Positions 40,190-50,504 of a stretch of 64,000 nt of DNA are shown piece after piece. The notes under the pieces are model-generated. The model saw nothing but the letters and a program-made list of their open reading frames with translations, had not been told where the DNA came from and searched no databases. How positions within the stretch are numbered: the stretch's first letter is position 1; the number at the start of each line of letters is the position of its first letter. Source of the DNA: Lepiota brunneoincarnata (taxonomy: Eukaryota > Basidiomycota > Agaricomycetes > Agaricales > Agaricaceae); assembly GCA_023014365.1 (NCBI GenBank), contig JAEBUN010000017.1, positions 1 to 64,000 on the forward strand, read 5' to 3'. A program made the position numbers and the translations under genes.

Positions 40190-43100
40190 TCAGAGTGAAT
40201 GGAGGGGACCAGGCTTAGAGGGGTAAGAGGAGTGGAAAGCCTCTACTAGATCGGTAGCATGTTCAAGCTCGGTTGCCGGTAACCACGAGGATTCTTCTTC
40301 AGTATCTTCATAACCTGACCAGATGACTTTATAGAGGAGCTTGCATGCGCAGCGCCGATCAATCTTCGAATTGACAATGTGGGCAATCTCGTATTCTGGT
40401 TCACCGTCAATAGAAACTGGTGCAGGTGGTGGGTCCGATCGGGTGGGTATGGTGTTAGGCATAGCCGGTTTGAGCATGGAAACATGGAAGACGGGGTGTA
40501 CCCCACACATGGAATCAGAAAGTTGGAGTGTAAAGGAATGGGTACCTGCTTGTGCAATGATCTCATAAGGCCCAAGGAACTTTTTGGAGAGTTTTTTGGA
40601 AGGACGGGTGGTGCAGAAGAATTGGGCTTTCACGAATACCTTTTGTCCAACCTTGAAGTCCAGGGCGGGGAGTCGGCGGGCGTTGGCGGAGGCCTGATAG
40701 CATTGCTGGGCTAACGCTATTTCAGACTTCAAGGTGGTGTGTAGGTCATCAAGATCAACAGCAAAATGGTGGGCTCGGGCGGAGGCAAGGTCGCGTTCAG
40801 GGTGAACTGTGATGTTCGGATGGTATCCTTTGTTAGTGAAGAACGGGGAGATACCAGTAGTGGCACTAGGGGCATTATTGTATGCAAACTCAGCTAGTGG
40901 TAGTAATTCGGACCAATTGTTCTGTTGGTAGTTACAATAAACCTGGAGATATTGTTCCAGGGTCTGGTTGGTGCATTCTGTCTGTCTGTCACCTTCTGGA
41001 TGATAGCCTGAAGTGAAGTGTAGTTTCATGTCGAGGGCTTATCCTAGGGAGTGGAAGAAGTGGGAGACGAATTCGGAGCCATGGTCAGAGGTAACATGTT
41101 TGGGTACGTTGTGCTTGGAGAAGATGTGGAGGACGAATAGGCAGGCGAGGTCGGAGAAAGTGATGGTATCGTAGGTGGGGATGAATAAGGATTGCTTGGT
41201 GAGTCTGTCGACTATTACTAGGATGGCATCATAGCCGGAGGAGGCAGGGAGTTTTTCAATGAAGTCCATGGAGATTGAATTCCAAGGGCGTTCAGGGATG
41301 GGGAGTTGCTTGAGGAGACCGTAGGGGTGGTAGCGCTGGGGTTTAGACCTCATACAGGTGACACAAGACTTACAGAAATCTTTGACAAAGGTGCAGATAC
41401 TAGGCCAGGTGTATTCGCGCCAGATGAGTTCCAGCATTTTATTCTGACCGAAGTGGCCGGCTAGGACATGATTGTGCTTGTACTGGAGGACCCAAAGTTG
41501 GAGATTGTCAGCGTCAGGGACATAGATTCTGTCGTCTAAGAGGAGGAAACCTTTATCATTAACTGACCAACGGCCTTCTGGGCTAGCGAGATGGGCGGAG
41601 GCAGTCGGATCCGCTGGTAGAGTGGCAAGGATATCACGGTGTAGCTGGTCGAGATCCATGACTACAGCGGCGCGAAGGGATGGGGCGTAAAGAGTGGTGG
41701 TGCAGATGGAGGCTACGAGCTGCTTGTGGGTGAATACGGGCCGGAAATTGTGCAGGTTGACTGATGCATAGTCACTATTCCCCCCTTTAGGGTAGACGTC
41801 CCATCATCTAGTTAGGGCATCAGGCTTGGTGCCGAGATGGCCGGGTCGGAAACAGATGACGAGGTGGAATTGGGATAGGAACTCGGACCAATGAGCTTGG
41901 CGGCGAGTAAGGATCTTGGTGGTGCAGAAGTACTCGAGGTTTTTGTGGTTGGTGACTACATCAATAGTAAGAGGGGCACCCTCAAGATAGTGCTGCCAGA
42001 TACGGAAAGCCTTGAATATCACCAGGAGTTCCTTGTCATGGGTGTCATAATTAAGTTTGGCTGTGTTAAAGGTGCGGGAATGGAATGCAATGGGGTGGAC
42101 CTCACCATCATCGGCAATGATAGAGAGAATGGCCGTAAGGGCGTAGTTGGAGGTGTCGGTCTCAACAATGATCTGAGCATCGGGGGCCCAAGGAGTGAGG
42201 ATGGGGGTGGATATGAATGCTTCCTTCAGGAAACTGAAGGCTTTGCAACATTCATCAGTGAAATCTCATTTCATGTCTTTGCGGGTGAGGCAAGTGAGCG
42301 GAACGACGATGTCAGAGTAACCATGAATGAAGCGATGATAGAAATTGGCGAAACCTAAGAAGGACTGGATGTCCTTGACTTTCTTGGGTTCAGGCCACTC
42401 CTGGATGGTCTTGACCTTAGATTGGTCCATTCAGAGACCATCGGGGGAAAGAATGTAGCTGAGATATTCCACTGTGTCAGAGTGGAACTGGCATTTGTCG
42501 GGGCGGGCGTATAGACCATGTTGTCAGAGCCGCTTGAGGACCTCCTTGACTTGGTCACGATGGATACTATGATTGTCAGAGTATATCAGGATATCGTCAA
42601 GATAGATGGTAATGCAGATGTCGAGCATGTTCTTGAATATATCATTCATAAACCACTGGAAAGTGGCAGGGGCATTGGTGAGGCCGAAAGGTATAACCAT
42701 CCATTCGAAGGAGCCGTAGCGGGTCCAAAAGGCGGTCTTCCATTCATCACTGTCAGCAATGTGGACAAGATGGTAAGTGTGACGGAGGTCGATTTTGGTA
42801 TATACACGGGCTTTGCGAGGAGAGTCTAAGAGGTCGGAGATGAGTGGAAGGGGGTAGCGGTCCTTCTTGGTAATATGGTTGAGACCTCTAAAATCAACAC
42901 ATAAGCAGAGGGAGCTATCCTTTTTCTTGATGAAGAGGACCGGGGCGCCATGAGGAGAAGTGGAAGGGTGAATGAAACCAATGGACAAATGTTTGTCAAT
43001 AAAATCACGTAGAGCTCCAAGCTCTGATTGTGAAAGGGAATAAATGGTACCAACCAGAGGCTGACCGCTGTCCTCTAGGTTAATCTGGAGGTCATAAGGG

Positions 43101-43796
43101 CGGTGTGGAGCGAGTGTGTCAGCACGCGATTTACTGAAAACATCTGCAAACTCATGGTATTCCTCGGGGATGGACGAGAGGTTAGCCAGGTCTTCGGAGA
43201 CAGAAGAAGACGCGGCCAATGCGGAGGCAGCGGAGAGGTTGATTCAGAATTGTTGGGAGCCAGGGAGCTTGGCAGCACGGATAAAGGCAGGAGTGTTTAT
43301 TAGAGAGACATGCGGTTTCGCAATGGGGGCAGATTGGAACGAGGTCCCGGACAGGGGTGGTGAACCTAGGTCAGGAGTGTCAGGGGTGGCCATAAGCAGG
43401 GCCGATGCAGGTGCGACGCAGGTAGAGACGGAAGCAGGATTCGAGTAGGGATGGCTGGAAAGTGATACTGCCCAAAGCCCAGTCAATCAACAGATTGTAG
43501 CAGGTGAGCCAGTTGTGTCCTAAGACCACAGAACAGGAAGAGTTGAGCCGGGTGACATAAGTGTCCAAAATGATAGATTCACTGGAGGGGAAAGATACAG
43601 GCAGTTGTGCAAGCTCCATAATGTAGGCATTTGAGGTTCTGTCAAATAACCAAAGTTCAATAGCCGGGATGGACGAGGTTGGAATACTATGAGAACAAAC
43701 AAAAGATGAGTCCACAAAACAGTGAGTAGAACCACTATCAACAAGAGCCTTGAAAGGAGAAAGAGAAGAGAAATCAGAACTAACTACATTGTCCAT
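40190..43796 (-). pseudogene. Chromovirus-1 copy 2 pol
   Basis: Same domain order as copy 1: protease ([12 protein letters not shown] near 43,745), RT ([11 protein letters not shown] near 42,590), RNase H, integrase and chromodomain (YEIAHIVNSK near 40,390). It is broken by a 2-base deletion near 43,435 and by stops at about 43,230, 42,524, 42,440, 42,268, 41,807 and 41,037. Most are TGA in place of CGA, or TGG/CAA changed to a stop, all C-to-T or G-to-A. It starts abruptly at the codon where the copia LTR begins. Confidence 0.92.
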
Positions 43797-43797
43797 T

Positions 43798-44256
43798 TGT
43801 TAGGAGTGCCCTGTGACATGCCAGGATGTGCTATGTGCACTCCTGTGGTGAGCAGTGTGCACTTGTCTCATTGTGCTCTGAACAGTCCCACTTGTTTGTT
43901 GTTGTGTTTGTGGACTTGTAGATAGGCCTGGACACTTTTGGTAGCTAGTCATGTGATCTAGACATGGACTTGCACCTGTGGACGCTTTTGGGACTTCCAG
44001 TCTCTCACAGCTATCCACAGGTGAGTAGTTAGTGCTATCTCCATTCCAGTCTCTCACAGCTGTCCACAGCTTGTTCCTTTTGTTTCTAGTCATTCCCTTC
44101 GTATAATACACTTGTTCCTTCGCTGGTAGGACTCCTTACCAGTCCCCCAACGCTCCTGCTTCAACAGGTTATGGGCCCCGGGCTATAACAGCTTCAAAAT
44201 GCGCTTTAACCCTTTCACTCATTTCTGCCTCTCCTAATGGCTTCCAGCACTCCCCA
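43798..44256 (+). mobile_element. Copia copy 2: 5' LTR, PBS and first gag codons
   Basis: LTR 43,798-44,166 (369 bp, TGTTAGGAG...CTTCAACA), then GGTTATGGGCCCCGGGC (PBS) and a leader with the gag ATG at 44,237 (MASSTP, as in copia-1). The rest is replaced by a LINE-B tail at 44,257. The left flank is chromovirus-1 copy-2 pol. Confidence 0.93.
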
Positions 44257-44654
44257 TTTTTTTTTTTTTTTTTTTTGAAATCAACAATTTATAACGTGGT
44301 GCTCGAATGCAGTCCGCGTGCACTAACTACAACAAAGCAACTAGTACATAGTATAACTACCAATAAAGGTAGGGAAGAGAGTCCCGCTGACTTGAAAGGC
44401 TACACTCCATAAAGAAGTGCGCGTGGGCGAAGAGTCCGCTACCTTAACAAAAACCAGGGCGTGGCAGACGAGGGGTGGATAGGGCCAACAGGTCCCCCCC
44501 CCGAAGGGGGTTAGGAGTCAGTTCTCCGTAAATCCCTACACCCTGCGGACTAAGGCTCTAAGAACTTTGGGTCTCCGCCCTGATGGGCGTTAGGAGTCAA
44601 TTCTCCATAAATCGCTACACCCCACCCTAGGGCGGGGGGCGAATAACCACTGGT
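44257..44654 (-). mobile_element. LINE-B 3'-UTR fragment
   Basis: Poly-T 44,257-44,276, the family 3' end and the two hairpin modules, ending at GGCGAATAACCACTGG. It carries no coding sequence. It inserted at gag codon ~7 of the copia fragment and abuts a plus-strand LINE-A RNase H. Confidence 0.87.
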
Positions 44655-45768
44655 TCGGCCAAGCTTTTCGCCATCCGGCTGGCGGTATCTAAGGCAGTTT
44701 CTGTCAAGGGCGCTGCTAGTCTTGTCTTGTTCACCGACTCACTGGCCTCAGCCAGATGGGCGGTGGACCTGTCAGTGCATTCCACCTAGGGTCACTCTTT
44801 GGTGGTCTGTTGCCTTCTCACCAAGTGGTTTGCTGGGGGTCCGGCCCACTCAGTCCATTTCTGGGAGGTCCCTTCGTATGCGAAGTGGCCTTTCCACACT
44901 CAGGTGCACGACTTCGCGAAGTCGTTGCCTCCTGTTGGAGCAGGGGCTCGTCCCCAGGCCTTGCTTGACTACCTCCACAAGGAGGAAGTACGGTCGTGTC
45001 AGGACCACTGGATTGATCTGTTCCAGGATCCTGACCATTGCGGGCATGGTTTTCTCCAGCTCGCCAGGGACGATGACCATCCCCTATGGCCCACGTATCT
45101 CCACAGTGGGGCCTGGATCCTGCATGCTCATTCGGTGTCTCTGATGGCCTGGATGTCGCGCGCTATACTCAACCACGCGCCGATAGGAGGCTATTGGAGG
45201 CACTTTTTCCCACAGGAGGATTACTCCTGTCGCTGCGGGTTCCGGGAGGAGACCTGTGAGCATGTGTTCCGGAGCTGCCCCAGGCACTCCATGGCAGGGG
45301 TCCCAGCCACAGTCGAGGCCCTCATTGCCTTCCTCGAGGTGTCCCTGACGGCGTTCGCGTTCACTGAGAGGGCCAGGCCCCTTCCGGGGGGTATCGGCTA
45401 GTAGCTCTGCCTGGTGCCCGGTTGGGTCCAGGCCGGGGCGTTGGTTATTCCCCTGCTGTCTTCGGGCAGTGTGTAGGGATTTATATGGGAATTGACCCCT
45501 AACCCCCACTTGGGGGGGGACCTCGCTCCGATCTGGTTCCCGCGCCGCGTGCTGGGCGGCAGCTGTCTTCCCGCCTCTGTTCGCTTGGGGCGGCTTCTTC
45601 CTGGGCATGGGAGAACGCATGCCCGTGTCCACAGTCACACGTTGTATGTATAGATACCCTGTAGTGTATGGCTCGGTCGCTTGTACTGTAGTACATTGCT
45701 ACATGCAGCCTCCCTACGCAGCCCGCGTAATAAATTGGAGATTTAAAAAAAAAAAAAAAAAAAAAGAA
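44655..45768 (+). mobile_element. LINE-A: RNase H, zinc tail, 3' UTR
   Basis: It starts at RNase H (AKLFAIRLAVSKAVSVKG), with one TAG near 44,788. The frame 44,799-45,401 is open with the intact knuckle CRCGFREETCEHVFRSC and the stop after GGIG. The 3' UTR ends GGAGATTT with an A-tail (about 45,746-45,765), followed by LINE-B zinc-tail sequence. Confidence 0.88.
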
Positions 45769-45879
45769 CGCAACCCTTCCATGTTTGCGTTCCTATCCCG
45801 GCCCCAAGGGGTGGGATAACTGGGGAGGGCCTTCGGGTTATTCCCCCCTCGCAGCTTCGGTCTCGAGAAACTGGTGGTT
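45769..45879 (+). mobile_element. LINE-B zinc-tail end between two LINE-A tails
   Basis: 111 bp reading CNPSMFAFLSRPQGVG, stop, then the first bases of the LINE-B 3' UTR up to CTGGTGGTTATT, where a minus-strand LINE-A tail starts. Confidence 0.85.
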
Positions 45880-46875
45880 ATTTTTTTTTTTTTTTTTTTT
45901 TAAATCTCCAATTTATTACGCAGGCCACGTAGGGAGACCGCATGCAGCAACGTACTACAGTACAAATGACCGAGCCATACACTACAGGGTATCTGTACAT
46001 ACAACACGTGACCGTGGACATGGGCATGTGTTTCCCCATGCCCAGGATGAAGCTACCCCGAACGAACGGAGGCAGGAAGACAGCTGCCGCCCAGCGCGTG
46101 GCGCAGGAACTAGACTGAAGTGAGGTCCCCCCCCAGATGGGGGTTAGGGGTCAATTCCCACGTAAATCCCTACATGCCACCCGAAGACAGTGGGGGAATA
46201 ACCAACGCCCCGGCCCGGACCCAACCGGGCGCCAGGCAGTACTACTAGCCGATACCCCCGGGGGGGGGCCCGGCCCTCTCAGCAAACGCAAACGCGGTCG
46301 GGGACGCTTTGAGGAAAGCGATGAGAGCCTCGACCGTAGCCGGGACCCCCACCATGGAGTGCCTGGGGCAGCTCTGGAACACATGCTCACAGGTCTCCTC
46401 CCGGAACCCGCAGCAACAGGAATAGTCTTCCTGTGGGAAAAAGCACCTCCGATAGCCCCCTATTGGCGCGTGATTAAGAATAGCACGCGACATCCGGGCC
46501 ATCAACGACACCGAGTAAGCGTGCAGGATCCAGGCTCCACCGTGGAGATACGTGGGCCATAGGGGATGGTTATCGTCCCTGGCAAGCTGGAGGAAACCAC
46601 ACCCACGATGGTCAGGATCCTGGAACAGATCAATCCAGCAGTCCTGCAACGACTGTACTTCCTCCTTATGGAGGTAGTCAAGCAAGGCCTGGGGACGAGC
46701 CTCTACCCCAACGGGAGGCAACGACTTCGCGAAGTCGTGCACCTGAGTGTGAAAAGGCCACTTCACACGCGAAGGGACCTCCCAGATGTGAACCGAGCAG
46801 GCCGGACCCCCAGCGAACCACGTGGCAAGAAGGTGACAGACTGCTAAGGAATGACCCTGGGTGGAGTGCACTGAC
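45880..46875 (-). mobile_element. LINE-A: RNase H end, zinc tail, 3' UTR
   Basis: Poly-T to 45,901, 3' UTR, then an open frame 46,871-46,245 (VHSTQGHSLAVCHLLATW; CCCGFREETCEHVFQSC; PPPGGIG). It is cut upstream at the RNase H VDPSVHS codons by the 5' end of a LINE-B. The flank GAGTGCACTGACAGG matches that beside the LINE-B tail at 61,650. Confidence 0.88.
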
Positions 46876-47789
46876 AGGCATCACTTCTTGATCTGGTACC
46901 ACCACCAGAACGTGCACAGCCACATCCACTTCACTCACTCATCGTCTTGTACTGCGCACCCCCTCTGTTAGATCCAACTAGTGGTACTCGCATCCTCACA
47001 TGTCCTCCTCAGCCTCTCAACAGGCAGCGCGAGGAGGGGCGGATCGTGGTGGATCCCGCGGTTCAGGCCGTGGTCCCCCCCCTACCCCCTCCACCAACCC
47101 ATTGGACGTCCTGTCCCCCAGCTCCCCGAGGAGCCCTCTTCAAGAGCCCGCTGGCCGCTACAGTACAGCGGCAAGCATGCATGCTGCGGTTTCCCCACCT
47201 CGTGGGATGGCCATCAACCCGGTGGAGACGCCGAGGCAGGCTCGATCTGTCTCCCACCTCTCTGCCTTTTCTAACGACTCGCGGTCGTCTTCCAAGCGAC
47301 CGCGGCGTAATTCCAGCAAGGGGGGTCGTCCCCTCTTCGTCCCACCTGCGATATCCCCCCTGCGGGTTGACTTGGACACCGCCCCAGGCAGCGACAGTCA
47401 GGCTAATCACCTGCAGGCAATAGCGGAGTTGTTCGACCAGGCGACGGAGTACTTGGTGAAACACACTGAGGTCCTTATGATGGGCCCCTCTTGGGAGAGG
47501 GCTTGGCACGCTTTTGACAGTCTCCTGCGGTGCACCGGGCGCTGTGGGTTCCTTGACTACGGGCTGAAGTGCAAGGGGGGCGACAAGGCCACCCTCCGTC
47601 AGTCCATCATCAACGGGATGCACCCCTTTGGGAGGGACATCTCGGACGTCCCTGAGGTAGTGGGGCCCCCCAGCCGGGTGAAACCTGCTGGGGCTGCCCC
47701 GCCCTCCCGACCGGCCATTATGCCGGCTCCCATGGACACAGCCCCCAACGCTGGAGCCTCCTCGACTGTGCTGTCAGGAGGGGCCAAGT
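46876..47789 (+). mobile_element. LINE-B 5' UTR and ORF1, cut by copia-1
   Basis: It starts CATCACTTCTTGATCTGG. ORF1 begins at ATG 47,000 (MSSSASQQAARGG) and is open for 263 codons to the copia LTR: an Arg/Pro/Ser-rich N-terminus, RVDLDTAPG, then the helical core (AELFDQATEYLVKHTEVLMMG, WERAWHAFDSLLRC) and a Pro/Ala linker. It is the best-preserved LINE-B ORF1 here, with no internal stop. No zinc knuckle is reached. Confidence 0.88.
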
Positions 47790-48158
47790 TGTTGAAGCAG
47801 GAGCGTTGGGGGACTGGTAAGGAGTCCTAACAGCGAAGGAACAAGTGTATTACGCAAAGGGAACGACTAGAAACGAAAGGAACAAGCTGTGGACAGCTGT
47901 GAGAGACTCGAGTGGAGATAGAACTAACTACTCACCTGTGGACAGCTGTGAGAGACTGGAAGTCCCAAAAGCGTCCACAGGTGCAAGTCCATGTCTAGAT
48001 CACATGACTAGCTACCAAAAGTGTCCAGGCCTATCTACAAGTCCACAAACACAACAACAAACAAGTGGGACTGTTCAGAGCACAATGAGACAAGTGCACA
48101 CTGCTCACCACAGGAGTGCATATAGCACATCCTGGCATGTCACAGGGCACTCCTAACA
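47790..48158 (-). repeat. Copia-1 3' LTR
   Basis: TGTTAGGAGTG...CTTCAACA on the minus strand. It holds two near-identical CTGTGGACAGCTGTGAGAGA words (read on the plus strand). Compared with the 5' LTR it has about 8 mostly transitional differences. Confidence 0.95.
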
Positions 48159-48188
48159 CACCCCCTTGATCTGACAAGTCCTACTGCA

Positions 48189-49789
48189 TCAGACATACCG
48201 TCGCAGACCTAAAAGAGGTACTGTGGACTCCACAATCGACACAGGAACAGGCTTGGTGAGGATGTCGGCCAACTGCTCAGTGGTTGGTACATGCACTGGA
48301 TCAATCATTCTAGCCTCCACTGCATCACGGAGCCAGTAGAGTCGAAGGTCTAGGTGCTTCATTCGTCCGTGGTGTTCTGGATTCTTTGCAACCTGTATTC
48401 CTGACTTGTTGTCAACATAGAGTGTCGAAGGGAAGGAAATGATGTGTCCAATCTCCGAGAGAATGTTGCGCATCCACATGATCTCCTTGCCTGCTTCAAC
48501 TGCTGCAACATACTCGGCTTCAGTAGTAGACAGTGTTACCAATCCCTGACGCTTTGAGGACCATCCTACAGCGCCACCACACACCAGAGTTACATATCCA
48601 CCTGTTGCTCGTCCTGTCTCCTTGCAATCACCATGAGAGGCATCTGAGTAGGTTATAAACAACTCGTCATCATTGTTCCCTCTGTAGACTAGCTTGTAGT
48701 CAGCAGTGCCTTTGAGGTAACGGAAGAGGTGTTTGACAGCTGCCCAGTGCTGGGGGCCAGGATTGTGATTAAACCGCCCCAGATAAGCAACAGCAAATGC
48801 AATGTCGGGACGAGTCATTGTGGCCAAGTACTGGAGTGCACCCACAGCACTGAGATAGGGAATAGAGCGCATCTGGTCTTGTTCTGCAGGGGAGATTGTG
48901 ATGTTGGCTAAGTCAATTCCTGGACTCATAGGAGTCTTCACAGGATTGCAGTCATCCATACCAAACTGTTTGAGCATAGAATCAATATAGTGCGATTGGG
49001 AAAGGGAGATGGTGTGGTTGGGGATATCCTGAGTGATCTGGATGTTGAGAAGAAAGGAGGTGAGACCAAGATCACGGAGTTTGAAGTGTTTTGACAGCTC
49101 AGCTACTGTTCTGTCCATGGCTTGATTGTTCTTGGACACAAGTGTGATGTCGTCAATGAAGATGGGAACAATAACACGAACGTCACCCTTGCTGTAAACA
49201 TACACAGAGTTGTCTGACTTGAGCTTGGTGTAGTCCAAAGAGCTAAAGACGTCATGTAGCTTCTTGTTCCACTGTCTAGCAGCCTGTTTGAGGCCATAGA
49301 GCGACTTGGTGAGCTTGCAAACATGGTTAGGACCTCCCTCGTGGTAGCCTTCAGGTTGGCGCATGTAGATTTCTTCATCCAAGTCCCCATAAGTGAAGGC
49401 AGATGAAATGTCGACAGAACGAAGTGAATAGCCTTCTTTGGCTGCCAAGGCCAGAATGAGGCGTAGGGATGCAGGGCGATATGTGGGAGCAAAGACTTCA
49501 GTATAGTCAAATCCAGGGCGTTGAGAGTACCCTTTTGCGACCAACCTAGCCTTGTAGCGCTCCACAGAGCCATCAGCCTTGAGCTTGACTCGGAACACCC
49601 AACCTGAGTTGATAGCTGTCTTGCCAGGAGGGAGCTCAACAATTTGCCAAGTGTTGTTACCCATTAAAGACATCATCTTGTCATTGCAAGCACCTCGCCA
49701 TTGAGTCCCATCAGGTGCAGACATTGCAGCCTTGAAGGTACGGAAGCCTGGGTCCTCTGTGTTGCCAGCAAACTCAACGTCTTGAAAGC
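48189..49789 (-). CDS. Copia-1 Pol, C-terminal part: RT and RNase H
   Basis: The frame continues from the interrupted 5' part. After the duplicated GCTTT it runs 20 codons (QDVEFAGNTEDPGF...) to MSAPDG and on for 511 codons to the stop at 48,189. RT: WVFRVKLKADGSVERYKARL, SLYGLKQAARQW and FIDDITL (catalytic Asp pair, near 49,150). RNase H: SDASHGDCKETGRATGG, STTEAEYVAAVEAGKE and YVDNKSGIQVAKNP. No stop or frameshift is present. The order integrase before RT is diagnostic of Ty1/copia. Confidence 0.95.
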
Positions 49790-50173
49790 TGTTACCCGGG
49801 TTAGGGGTTCGCTCTTGAGTAGCACGGCGTTCGTGGCAAGATGTCTATACAGACTTGGTCTTGTCCTACTAGGCGTGACTTAGAGACGACGGAGCACTAT
49901 AGTCCAGCCGGTTTAAAGGCGAAGAGGTATAGGAGGCAAGAACTGTATAACACTAAGATAAGGATACAAGGTACTGTACTGTATCCTTATATACTACTAA
50001 GTGTGGCTGTGCTCCTACTATAATGGTCCAGACCGGGGTAATTATGAGTCAGAGATAAGAAAACATGAGGCGTATACAAGAATAGTCCTTCTGATGTAAC
50101 TACTGATAGTTTCATAGTGACATGTGAATGTGAACTAAAAATAACTGTCCTTCTGATGTGGTTTCTGATAACA
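49790..50173 (-). repeat. Chromovirus-2 3' LTR
   Basis: TGTTATCAGAAACC...CCCGGGTAACA on the minus strand, 384 bp. It differs from the 5' LTR at one site (GCGTTC versus GCATTC near 49,840/57,629). Confidence 0.96.
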
Positions 50174-50210
50174 TTAGGTCCGTTTCTAGAGTTGTTTTCC
50201 ATACAACTCG

Positions 50211-50504
50211 TTAGTTTCCTTCTTCCGGGTACTCGGCTAGGTAGTTTGGTTCGTAGTAGTCGATCTGTGGCAGGTCGGTGGAGTCTGGTCTGGGGGGAAT
50301 GACTGGGGAGAAGGTAGGAGTAGGGGTTCTGTGAAGATCGAGTATGGTGGCGGTTTCTGGGGACGGGGGTTGTCCTGGGTAAAAGATGTCATATAGAAGG
50401 CGTCTGAAATGGGGACTTTCGATTCTTTCTTCTGGTGGGGTGATTTGGTTTGTTTCAGAAGGAACCGCATGGTTCTCCTGTGATGTTTGATTCGGCCACG
50501 TCAT
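50211..50504 (-). CDS. Chromovirus-2 ORF4, small overlapping ORF
   Basis: 97 codons from ATG 50,504, overlapping the end of ORF3 by 50 bp in another frame and ending 37 bp before the 3' LTR. It is acidic and Pro/Thr-rich (PQIDYYEPNYLAEYPEEGN), with no recognised domain or membrane segment. Its position and overlap resemble accessory ORFs, but with one copy I cannot tell a gene from a chance frame. Confidence 0.4.
   Translation of the reverse strand: MTWPNQTSQENHAVPSETNQITPPEERIESPHFRRLLYDIFYPGQPPSPETATILDLHRTPTPTFSPVIPPRPDSTDLPQIDYYEPNYLAEYPEEGN

Larger units (their letters stand above)
38237..43797 (-). mobile_element. Chromovirus-1 copy 2, decayed and 5'-truncated
   Basis: Minus-strand copy: pol from 43,796 down to 40,190, then the antisense gene on the plus strand, the polypurine tract (near 38,895-38,915) and the 3' LTR (38,237-38,894). 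The 5' LTR, gag and start of pol are replaced by a copia LTR at 43,798. Compared with copy 1 it carries many C-to-T and G-to-A changes. Confidence 0.93.

Noticed and set aside
47845..48156. A ~100-codon frame (MYYAKG...) open on the strand opposite to the element in all four copia LTRs (also 43,800-44,111, 5,585-5,863 and 60,759-61,070).
   Set aside because: It lies wholly within LTRs and crosses the LTR termini; LTR identity keeps it open by descent, there is no domain, and the changes between copies show no codon pattern that I can see.
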